Source: Treponema sp. UBA4232
Lineage (GTDB): Bacteria; Spirochaetota; Spirochaetia; Treponematales; Treponemataceae
Length of the DNA: 17,039 nt
Direction of reading: 5' to 3'
Assembly (NCBI GenBank): GCA_002396325.1
Contig: DGXM01000176.1
Span: 13,244 to 30,282, forward strand
The notes below the pieces were generated by a model. The model did no database searches. It was not told the origin of the DNA and saw only the letters and a program-made list of their open reading frames with translations. The position numbers were made by a program, and so were the translations under genes. Positions 1 to 6,938 of this stretch are shown in pieces. The stretch's first letter is position 1. Every line of letters starts with the position of its first letter.

Positions 1-44
1 TTTTTTTTCGAAAATCCTTCGAAAATCCTTACGGTTTTGAGATT

Positions 45-1535
45 TTATTTCAATCCCTCAAGTATTTTCTTTGCCTTTACAGCATTCACATTGCTGCTTC
101 TGGCCTTGGTTTCTGCATTTTCATCGGGGGCCTTTGCGGCTAAATCCTGAACTGCACTTCGCACGCTTTCATAACGACCCTTGGCGAAAATGTCAAGTCC
201 CGTACCCTGGGTTGAGGGATCTTTGCTTGCAATGAACTGTGCACAAACTTCGGAAAATTCCGGCCGGCCGTATTTTGCAAACTCTTTCCCAAGCGCATAA
301 CGAAGACTCTTCCTCTTATCGTCTTTCAGAGTATCAAGCGCAAGATTTATGATTTCCTGTGTACCGGCATGGTTCTGCTCCAACAAAGCGGCTGCAACTT
401 TAATCTTGGCGGAATCACCGGCTTTTTTGTCTGTAATCACACTCACAAGATATTTGTTTCCGTCTTCAGTGTTGAGTTTGGCAAGCACTTTGTAGCACTT
501 TTCCTTTACAACAGTCTCCTCTTTAGTCTTACAGTGGTAGACCAAATCCTTTGCAAACTCTGTTATGTTCTGATTTTCAACCACACCGACAGCCTCAAGA
601 CGCACACGGTAACTGTCATCTTTAAGTGCCTGGCGAATCACTTTGCGGGAAGCCTCATCACTGTAGTGTGAAAGTCCCCGGATCACATATTCACGGATTT
701 GAGGTTCATCAGCCTCATACAAATCAATGAGAATATCCCGGGATTCTGGCTTTTCCATTGCTCCGATTGCTTCAGCGGCATAAGCACGGACATACATATT
801 TTCATTCTGGTCCTGACATATTTCAGAAAGAATGTCCCAAGTGGCAACTGCCTTCAATTTTCCAAGCACACGCATAAGCGACTGCCTCTGAGCAGTGTCC
901 AAATCATCGGAGGAAAGATAAGTTGCAAGATAAAGGGCTTCTTCGTCACCACCGATTTTTCCGATGGCATCGAGAGCGTTGTTAAAATATCCCAAGTCCG
1001 GCTTTTCCATCAAATCAACAAGGGCCGGAAGAGCCGCAGAAGATTTTACGGCACCCACATAATTGAAGCAGGCAATCACAGTGTTTTTCCTGACATCGTA
1101 GGGGTCGTTCAAAACCTCGACTGCAAAATCCTCAAGGCATGGATCTTCAAGGATAGAAAAATACGAAAGAATCTTTTCACGTACAATCGGACTTTTCGTG
1201 GCCTGAAAAAGCTCGTAGGCTTCTTCTGCAAAACGCACGTCTTTGTCGGAGGCAAGCGAATCCAAAAGATTGCAAATCTGCTCGGTCATGCCAAAAGAAA
1301 AAGTATCGCGGGTTTCTTCCATATATGTCTCACTGGTTTTCTCAACACTCAGCGCAGACAATGCCTCGGTCTGTTCTGCAGTCGCTCCACGGGGTCTTTT
1401 GGCATCCGGCCACACTTTCTCGCGGTTTGTATATACATATGCCGGTTCTTCCTGCTCAATGTCTACAACAGTGTCTTCGGCAAAAAGATTGAAGGCACAC
1501 AAAGCCACGGCGGCGAATAAAACAGCTCTTTTCAT
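45..1535 (-). CDS. Exported HEAT-repeat protein of unknown function
   Basis: The frame opens at 1583, but I choose the ATG at 1535 (496 aa). It is preceded by a good ribosome-binding site (AAGGTGG, about 5 nt spacing) and begins with a classic signal peptide: KR, a hydrophobic stretch, then a likely cut after FA (residues 18-19), before an acidic mature start. The longer start would bury this signal peptide. The mature protein is mostly alpha-helical, with repeated units of about 30-40 residues of HEAT/Armadillo type over roughly residues 85-360; segments such as VRAYAAEAIGAM and YRVRLEAVGVVEN are typical. HEAT solenoids bind proteins, so a periplasmic or envelope scaffold is a reasonable inference, but no enzyme motif is visible. 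It is the last gene of the cluster, 87 nt after tgt. The cysteine in the signal peptide is not in a convincing lipobox. Confidence 0.8.
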   Translation of the reverse strand: MKRAVLFAAVALCAFNLFAEDTVVDIEQEEPAYVYTNREKVWPDAKRPRGATAEQTEALSALSVEKTSETYMEETRDTFSFGMTEQICNLLDSLASDKDVRFAEEAYELFQATKSPIVREKILSYFSILEDPCLEDFAVEVLNDPYDVRKNTVIACFNYVGAVKSSAALPALVDLMEKPDLGYFNNALDAIGKIGGDEEALYLATYLSSDDLDTAQRQSLMRVLGKLKAVATWDILSEICQDQNENMYVRAYAAEAIGAMEKPESRDILIDLYEADEPQIREYVIRGLSHYSDEASRKVIRQALKDDSYRVRLEAVGVVENQNITEFAKDLVYHCKTKEETVVKEKCYKVLAKLNTEDGNKYLVSVITDKKAGDSAKIKVAAALLEQNHAGTQEIINLALDTLKDDKRKSLRYALGKEFAKYGRPEFSEVCAQFIASKDPSTQGTGLDIFAKGRYESVRSAVQDLAAKAPDENAETKARSSNVNAVKAKKILEGLK

Positions 1536-1622
1536 TTGATCCACCTTGCGGACCGCATTAAATTCAGCGGAGACCGACTTCATTTTCTGGGAATTCCCGG
1601 ATTTTTCCAGTAACTCAAAATA

Positions 1623-2759
1623 TTAAACATCCTTTGACTGAAATTGTTTCAGGAATTCTTCTTTATAAATCGGAAATTTATCCTCGTTTATTGACTCTCT
1701 TACTTCCTTTATCATCTGATGAAGGAAATAAAGATTGTGATAACTTGCAAGCATTGAAGAAAGAATTTCCTGCTCGCGGAAAATATGGCGCAGATAGGCT
1801 CTGGAATATGTACGGCACACTTTGCAGCCGCAGGTGTTTTCCACGGGTGAAAAATCCCTCTCGAATCTTTTCTGCTTGATTGAAAGCATTCCGTGACGTG
1901 TAAAATAAAGTCCGTGACGTGCCACGCGGGTAGGCTGCACACAGTCGAACATATCAACACCGTTTTCCACTGCTTCAAGAATGTATTCAGGAGTTCCGAT
2001 TCCCATAACATAACAGGGTTTTGTGCGCGGAAGGAACTGCACAGTGTGTGAAAGCATTTTCACATATACATCGGACGGTTCACCCACGCTGAGTCCTCCG
2101 ATGGCAAATCCCGGAGTGTCAAGAGATGAAACGAATTCCGCACTTTCTTTACGCAGGTCTTCGTAGAAATTTCCCTGCACAATCGGGAAAAGGATTCCTT
2201 TGTACCCCTCTTCCATCTGCACTTTCCATTCCTTTATGGCTCTTTCGGCCCATGACGAAGTGATTTTCAAGGCTTTTTCCGCTTCTTTCCTTGTGACGCC
2301 ATAACCGGTGCAAACGTCAAGCTGCATCTGAATGTCGCTGTTCAATTTTGCCTGTGTCTGAACAACGTTTTCGGGAGTGAAAAAATGCTTTGAGCCGTCA
2401 ATGTCGCTTCTGAATGTGACTCCTCCGGTTTCAATCTTCCTGAGCGAAGACAACGAAAAGACCTGGAATCCGCCTGAATCAGTAAGGAAATTCCGCTTCC
2501 ACTGTGTAAACTCATGGAGACCGCCGGCCTCTTTCACAATGTCAGCCCCGGGACGCAGGTACATGTGATAGGTGTTTGCCAGTATGATTTCAAATCCGAT
2601 TTCCTCAAGATCATCTTTCGATACCGCTTTTACAGTACCCTTGGTTCCCACCGGCATAAAAACAGGAGTCTCGACATCCCCGTGAGGAAGATGCATCACA
2701 GCTGTTCTTGCTCTGGATGAGGAATCCGAATGGTGAATTTCAAAAAAATTCTGTATCAT
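1623..2759 (-). CDS. tgt: tRNA-guanine(34) transglycosylase (queuine/preQ1 tRNA-ribosyltransferase)
   Basis: It swaps guanine 34 in GUN-anticodon tRNAs for preQ1 (or queuine) on the queuosine pathway. The 378 aa match the usual bacterial length. Visible motifs are DSGGFQVFSL (D94, general acid/base), GIGTPEYILEAV, MFDCVQPTR (D272, the expected nucleophile), and a zinc site built from C310, C312, C315 and H341. The substrate-pocket segment reads QMQLDVCTGYG at 145-155: the catalytic-loop Asp148 and Cys150 are kept, but the Glu usually found between them is Val149. The ATG at 2759 has an AAAGGA ribosome-binding site 6 nt upstream. It lies 48 nt after the second LptF/LptG gene and 87 nt before the HEAT gene, so it is probably in the same transcript. 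Confidence 0.97.
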   Translation of the reverse strand: MIQNFFEIHHSDSSSRARTAVMHLPHGDVETPVFMPVGTKGTVKAVSKDDLEEIGFEIILANTYHMYLRPGADIVKEAGGLHEFTQWKRNFLTDSGGFQVFSLSSLRKIETGGVTFRSDIDGSKHFFTPENVVQTQAKLNSDIQMQLDVCTGYGVTRKEAEKALKITSSWAERAIKEWKVQMEEGYKGILFPIVQGNFYEDLRKESAEFVSSLDTPGFAIGGLSVGEPSDVYVKMLSHTVQFLPRTKPCYVMGIGTPEYILEAVENGVDMFDCVQPTRVARHGLYFTRHGMLSIKQKRFERDFSPVENTCGCKVCRTYSRAYLRHIFREQEILSSMLASYHNLYFLHQMIKEVRESINEDKFPIYKEEFLKQFQSKDV

Positions 2760-2807
2760 AAAAAATCCTTTTGGTGAAGACTAAAAAAAAGAAGTCACCG
2801 TTTCAAA

Positions 2808-3881
2808 TTACGTTCTGGTAAAACGCAGCAATATAAAACTTAATATTACAAACATAACGACCGGGAACCACGCCCCCATCACAGGAGGAATGAGTTCGAA
2901 TTTTGCAAGTGCCATTGTTATCATCTGAGTGATGTAAAAAAGAACGACCGCTCCAATGCTCAATGCAAGACTTACAATCAGCACGTTTTTTCTTGTCTTT
3001 CCGCTGAGTCCGATTGCAAGAAAAACAACAATGAACACAACGCAGGGAAAAGCAAATTTCTTGTAATACTGGGATCTGGCTTCGGCAGTCGGAAGTCCTG
3101 AATGTTCCAAATGAGAAATATGCGTTCTGGCATTGGAAGTGGTGATTTCCTCAACTGAAAGAGTATTGTTTTGGAAAGTCCCGGGGCTTTCGGTAAGTTT
3201 GTCTTCCCATTCACTTGCCGCAGGTCTTTGCATCATCATTCCGTCTTCCGCCAAAGTGTATTCAGTGGCACCGCTCAAAACCCAATGGTCTTCCTGCCAC
3301 ACCGCAGAATCCGCATAAATGAGACTGTCAAAACTGCGGTCTGGAGTTCGGAACACAACATACAATGCATAAAGCCGCTTAAGCTCCGCATCATAAAAAT
3401 CCGCCTTGTAAACACAGGAACCCTGGTCTGTCATCACAACGATATTTTCCCTGTTCAGAGACTGATTTCTATTCAATACCTGCTGCTGGAGCGACATTTT
3501 TTTCGCGTATGATTCAACTACAAAATTATCCTCAAAATAAAAAAGACCGAAACTCATCACAACGGAAAGCACCAAAAGAGGAGATGTGAAACGCAGAAGC
3601 GAAACGCCCGAGGCAAACACCGCCATAAGCTCATTGCGTGCATAAAGGTCACTCAACACATAGGCAACGGAAAAGAGAGTTGCAATCGGAACGGCATACC
3701 AGATTGTCTTCGGAACATAGTAAAAAGTGATTCTTCCAACCACCGCCACGGGAACGCCTTTTGAAATATAACTCCAGATGTTTATAAGCAGGTCGGTAAG
3801 GCACAAAATGAGGACAAAGAAAAAAAGAGAGCCGAAAAACACAATAAAAAATTTCTTCAGAAGATACGATAAAAGTTTCAT
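2808..3881 (-). CDS. LptF/LptG (YjgP/YjgQ) family inner-membrane permease, second copy
   Basis: LptF and LptG form the transmembrane part of the LptB2FG ABC transporter, which extracts lipopolysaccharide from the inner membrane. The frame opens at 3944, but the ATG at 3881 is much better: it gives 357 aa starting MKLLSYLLKKFF, has GAGGCGGAA directly upstream, and overlaps the previous gene's stop by 4 nt (ATGA), a sign of translational coupling. Topology is typical: membrane segments near 10-34, 60-80 and 97-115, a large periplasmic domain about 116-270, and three more segments near 276-293, 300-325 and 335-353. The cytoplasmic-loop motif RNELMAVFASG before the third segment is family-typical. 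I cannot say from sequence alone which copy is LptF and which is LptG. If this is a treponeme, the cargo may be another glycolipid. Confidence 0.9.
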   Translation of the reverse strand: MKLLSYLLKKFFIVFFGSLFFFVLILCLTDLLINIWSYISKGVPVAVVGRITFYYVPKTIWYAVPIATLFSVAYVLSDLYARNELMAVFASGVSLLRFTSPLLVLSVVMSFGLFYFEDNFVVESYAKKMSLQQQVLNRNQSLNRENIVVMTDQGSCVYKADFYDAELKRLYALYVVFRTPDRSFDSLIYADSAVWQEDHWVLSGATEYTLAEDGMMMQRPAASEWEDKLTESPGTFQNNTLSVEEITTSNARTHISHLEHSGLPTAEARSQYYKKFAFPCVVFIVVFLAIGLSGKTRKNVLIVSLALSIGAVVLFYITQMITMALAKFELIPPVMGAWFPVVMFVILSFILLRFTRT

Positions 3882-5083
3882 TTCCGCCTCAACCTCAAAT
3901 ACAAAACGAAACCGGTGATTCCAATGAGAATATTCGGAGTCCACATCATCCAGAAGCCGTTATATCCGCCGCGCAGTCCGAACAGCTGCCCCAGAATAGT
4001 TGCCGCCCAATAAAGCACTGAAATGATGATTCCGAAAATGAGTCCCAGCGTGAGTCCGTCTTTTCGGCCGAAAACAAGCGCAAGTGGAAATGCAAGCATT
4101 GCAAAAAAGATGGAGCCGAACGGAATGGAAAATTTCTTGTGGAATTCCAAATCATATACATTGAGCTGATTTTTTGTGAGAGTGTTTTCTTTTCTGAGCT
4201 TCTTTATGAGATTGAACAAATCATATGAAGTCATTTCACGCGGTGCGGTGACAGATGATGAGCTGAAAAAGAGAGACTCGAAGATGTTGAGTTTCATGGT
4301 ATCGCACTGCACCATATCAAAATCTCCCCTTGAACGCGGATCAAACAAAATCACCGTGGCATTTTCCATATGAAGTTCCATAAGCACTCCGGGGGTTTCC
4401 GTTTTTTCAAGCGAACTTTTTCCCGAAATAATGATTCTTTCCTGTCCGTTTTCAGAGCGGTCGAAAAGAAGCAGGTCGTCAATTTTTGTGCCTTCCGCAT
4501 TCCCAATTACAAATGCCGTATTGTTCATTCTTTTTATTGAATTTGATTCTATTTCAACGGCGGGATTTGAATGGATTATTTCGGTGCGGAGCCGGTTGTA
4601 GTGCAGTGTTCCCAGCGGAAGAAAATAGTCGTTCATAATAAAACTGAAAACAGAAATCACAAGCCCCATAACGATGACGGGAATCAGGATGAGAGAATAC
4701 CTTTGTCCGCTTGCACGAAGAACCATAATCTCGTTGTCGGTGACCATGCGTCCAAGGCACATAAGAAAGCCAAGCAGAGTGGCAAAAGGTGCGGACTGGG
4801 CGACAATTGCAGGAAGACAGTAAACAATAAGACGGATCACCTGCGGCACAGGAACTCTCTGCTTCAAGATGGTCTCCGCAAGAAGAAGTATCTGATTTAC
4901 GAAAAACACCACAAAAAAAAAGAGAAAGCTGATGAAAAAATAAAGGAGCAGTTCCTTCGCAATGTATTTCAAAAGCAAATGCGAGGAAAGCTTTGATTTT
5001 CCTTCCTTTCTAAAGTCAATCTTTTTTAGAAAAGTAAAATCGAGATGTTTTATTCTGTCAAAAAAAGACGGAGTATTTTCCAT
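3878..5083 (-). CDS. LptF/LptG (YjgP/YjgQ) family inner-membrane permease, first copy
   Basis: At 401 aa it is slightly longer than the usual 350-370, because of a basic N-terminal cytoplasmic extension of about 40 residues before the first membrane segment. Hydrophobic segments lie near 43-68, 85-108 and 128-150, then a periplasmic beta-rich domain runs to about 305, then come three C-terminal segments. Family motifs are DNEIMVLRASGQ in the loop before the third segment and EFHKKFSIPFGSIFFAMLAF at the re-entry of the C-terminal half. It starts 4 nt after the dut stop codon with only a weak ribosome-binding site, which fits translational coupling. Its stop overlaps the start of the second copy. 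The two genes probably encode the heterodimer partners of one transporter; lptB, lptC and lptA are not in this window. Confidence 0.9.
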   Translation of the reverse strand: MENTPSFFDRIKHLDFTFLKKIDFRKEGKSKLSSHLLLKYIAKELLLYFFISFLFFFVVFFVNQILLLAETILKQRVPVPQVIRLIVYCLPAIVAQSAPFATLLGFLMCLGRMVTDNEIMVLRASGQRYSLILIPVIVMGLVISVFSFIMNDYFLPLGTLHYNRLRTEIIHSNPAVEIESNSIKRMNNTAFVIGNAEGTKIDDLLLFDRSENGQERIIISGKSSLEKTETPGVLMELHMENATVILFDPRSRGDFDMVQCDTMKLNIFESLFFSSSSVTAPREMTSYDLFNLIKKLRKENTLTKNQLNVYDLEFHKKFSIPFGSIFFAMLAFPLALVFGRKDGLTLGLIFGIIISVLYWAATILGQLFGLRGGYNGFWMMWTPNILIGITGFVLYLRLRRK

Positions 5084-5087
5084 TGAA

Positions 5088-5537
5088 TCAGACAGACCTT
5101 AGCCCTGTGCTTCCGAATCCCCCCTCGCCTCTTTCGGTTTCAGAGATGGAATCAACGGCAGTGAAAAGACCTCTTGTAACAGGGGCAGCCACAATCTGCG
5201 CAATGCGGTCCCCATTTTCAATCTTAAAGTCCTGTTTTCCAAGATTTATGAGAAGCACCTTGAGTTCCCCGCGGTAATCGCTGTCGATTGTTCCGGGACT
5301 GTTCAATACCGTGACTTGATTTTTAAAGGCAAGACCGCTTCTGGGCCTGACTTGAATTTCATAGCCTTCCGGGATTTCAAAGAAAAGACCTGTGGGCACA
5401 AGACCCGATTCCCCGCTTTTTAAAATCAGGGGTTCCTTTACAAATGCGCACACATCGGCACCAGCCGCTCCCCGGGTTTTATATTCAGGAAGCTTTGCTC
5501 CCTCACTTGCAACACATGGAATCCTAATTTCAGTCAT
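5088..5537 (-). CDS. dut: Deoxyuridine 5'-triphosphate nucleotidohydrolase (dUTPase)
   Basis: It hydrolyses dUTP to dUMP and pyrophosphate, keeping uracil out of DNA and feeding dTMP synthesis. All five motifs of the trimeric dUTPase family are present: AGADVCAF (25-32), RPRSGLAFK (64-72), GTIDSDYRGELKV (82-94, with catalytic Asp85 and Tyr88), NGDRIAQIV (108-116) and the glycine-rich C-terminal arm RGEGGFGSTG (136-145). The frame opens at 5555, but I choose the ATG at 5537 (149 aa, MTEIRIP), because a GAGG site sits 5 nt upstream of it and the family starts at about this point; 5540 and 5555 are alternatives. It lies 44 nt after the M16 peptidase gene and 4 nt before the first LptF/LptG gene. 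Confidence 0.97.
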   Translation of the reverse strand: MTEIRIPCVASEGAKLPEYKTRGAAGADVCAFVKEPLILKSGESGLVPTGLFFEIPEGYEIQVRPRSGLAFKNQVTVLNSPGTIDSDYRGELKVLLINLGKQDFKIENGDRIAQIVAAPVTRGLFTAVDSISETERGEGGFGSTGLRSV

Positions 5538-5570
5538 CATTTCCTCACTTTTCATTTAAGAGTCGGGAAC

Positions 5571-5594
5571 CTCGAAAAATTTCAGTTTTTCGAG
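5571..5594. repeat. Perfect 9-bp inverted repeat across the end of the M16 peptidase gene
   Basis: CTCGAAAAA at 5571-5579 and TTTTTCGAG at 5586-5594 are exact reverse complements with a 6-nt loop. The repeat contains the peptidase stop codon (5582-5584). The stem is AT-rich and no U-run follows on the minus strand, so it is not a classic terminator. It may be an RNA-processing or stabilising hairpin between the peptidase and dut. Confidence 0.5.
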
Positions 5595-6850
5595 ATGCAG
5601 TTTTCTATTCCGGGATTTTTCTTTCCAAATGAAAAAAATGTGCCCAGTCCGCTTTCAATCAATGAATGTGCCATATCAATAATATCACATTTGGGCACTT
5701 TTCGTATAGTAGCCACAGTTTCTTCCGTTGTCAGCAGCGGAAGTCCCATTGCAAGATTGCGCGCGAGCCTTTTCATCACGTACTCAACGTCTTCACCACC
5801 CATTATTTCCTCACCACAGAGATGCTCCTTGGCAGCCTCAATTTCACTATCGGATATTCCCTTCAAGAGCAGATTGTATTCTTCAATCAGGCTGTGCGAG
5901 GCTTCCTTTGCAGATTTCAAATCGCAGGAAACGCATGAGGCCCAGATTCCCACGTCTTCGTAGCAGGAGAAAAAACTGTACACCGAATAGCAGAGTCCCT
6001 TTTGTTCGCGCAGAGATTCAAACAGACGGCTGCTCATTGTGTCGCCAAAAAGCGAGTTCAACACCAAAAGGGCATAATAACGCCCGCACGTCAAAGGCAT
6101 TTCAAAGGGATAAACCTGATACATTTGCGTCTGCGCGAAAGAAGATTTTTTATGGAAGACTCCGCTGTTCCAGAAGAGACTCTTTTCTGTGTGCAGGGCT
6201 TTAGGATATTCAAGGCAGGGCTTTCTTTCAGGTAGAGCTTTCAAGATATTTTCCACCTGATTTACGTCAAATGAGCCTGTGACAAAAACCGTGAGTTCGC
6301 CCTTTCTGAAATATGTGTCGTACCAATCTTCAACAACCTCTCTTGAAAGGAGCATCACATCCTCAACTGTTCCGGTAATGTTCTGAGACAACGGACTGCC
6401 CTTCCAGATTGTCGCGGCCAATGCGTCAAGAGCGGACTCTTCGGAATCATCTTCCACGGCAGAGATTTCATTGCAGACCACGGAGCGTTCTTTTTCAAGT
6501 TCGTTCACAGGGAAATTGCAGTTGTATGCCATATCGGACAAGGAATTCAAAGCAGTGAACACATTTTCTTGAGAAGAGGGAATCACACAGTACATGCATA
6601 CATCATCACGCTCAGTAAATGCATTCACCATACCACCCATGCGGTCAAAAGTGAGGGCTATATCTCTGCGGCTTCTGTTTGATGTGCCCTTGAAAAGAAG
6701 ATGTTCGCAAAAATGACTTATGCCCCGCCTGCCAGGGCCTTCAAATCTGGAACCAACAGCAAAATAAAAACCGATGGCAACCGTGTTCGATGATTCCACG
6801 GGTTCTGTTATGAGAACAATATTATTTTGCAATACGGATTTCTTAATCAT
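5582..6850 (-). CDS. M16 family zinc metallopeptidase (MlpA/YmxG-like)
   Basis: This is a pitrilysin-family peptidase of 422 aa, the single-chain two-domain size of bacterial processing-peptidase-like proteins. The inverted zinc motif HFCEH is at residues 46-50. The distal glutamate ligand lies in ERSVVCNEIS (E128, or E121). The C-terminal domain keeps the paired Arg and Tyr in REQKGLCYSV, typical of active M16 enzymes rather than inactive partner subunits. No signal peptide is visible, so it is probably cytoplasmic, degrading or trimming peptides. A gene of this family next to pnp is a known arrangement in Gram-positive bacteria (pnpA-ylxY-mlpA in Bacillus). The start fits the family (MIKKSVLQNN), but I see no good ribosome-binding site upstream of it, unlike its neighbours. 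Confidence 0.93.
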   Translation of the reverse strand: MIKKSVLQNNIVLITEPVESSNTVAIGFYFAVGSRFEGPGRRGISHFCEHLLFKGTSNRSRRDIALTFDRMGGMVNAFTERDDVCMYCVIPSSQENVFTALNSLSDMAYNCNFPVNELEKERSVVCNEISAVEDDSEESALDALAATIWKGSPLSQNITGTVEDVMLLSREVVEDWYDTYFRKGELTVFVTGSFDVNQVENILKALPERKPCLEYPKALHTEKSLFWNSGVFHKKSSFAQTQMYQVYPFEMPLTCGRYYALLVLNSLFGDTMSSRLFESLREQKGLCYSVYSFFSCYEDVGIWASCVSCDLKSAKEASHSLIEEYNLLLKGISDSEIEAAKEHLCGEEIMGGEDVEYVMKRLARNLAMGLPLLTTEETVATIRKVPKCDIIDMAHSLIESGLGTFFSFGKKNPGIENCISKN

Positions 6851-6938
6851 ACAAGTTGATGTTTAAAAAATGCAAACGGACACCGTAAGAGAAATCACTA
6901 TTCCCTTGCGATGCCCGCCTGTTTATTCACGGAAAAAA

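Noticed and set aside
9..30. Exact 11-bp direct repeat (CGAAAATCCTT twice) downstream of the HEAT gene
   Set aside because: Too short and too near the window edge to interpret; noted only because of its likeness to the stem at 5571-5594.
699..1520. Plus-strand open frame of 273 codons opposite the HEAT gene
   Set aside because: No family resemblance; the minus-strand frame has a signal peptide, HEAT repeats and a good ribosome-binding site.
1536..1622. Palindromes GGGAATTCCC and TGCGGTCCGCA between tgt and the HEAT gene
   Set aside because: Short, and no promoter is visible next to them, so an operator role cannot be supported.
2760..2807. Hairpin between the second Lpt gene and tgt (GGTGA/TCACC)
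   Set aside because: Only 5 bp with a long T-rich loop; too weak to call a terminator.
6851..6938. Promoter or terminator in the pnp to M16 peptidase gap
   Set aside because: No pair of -35 and -10 boxes with proper spacing, and only a 4-bp ACGG/CCGT stem before a T-rich run.
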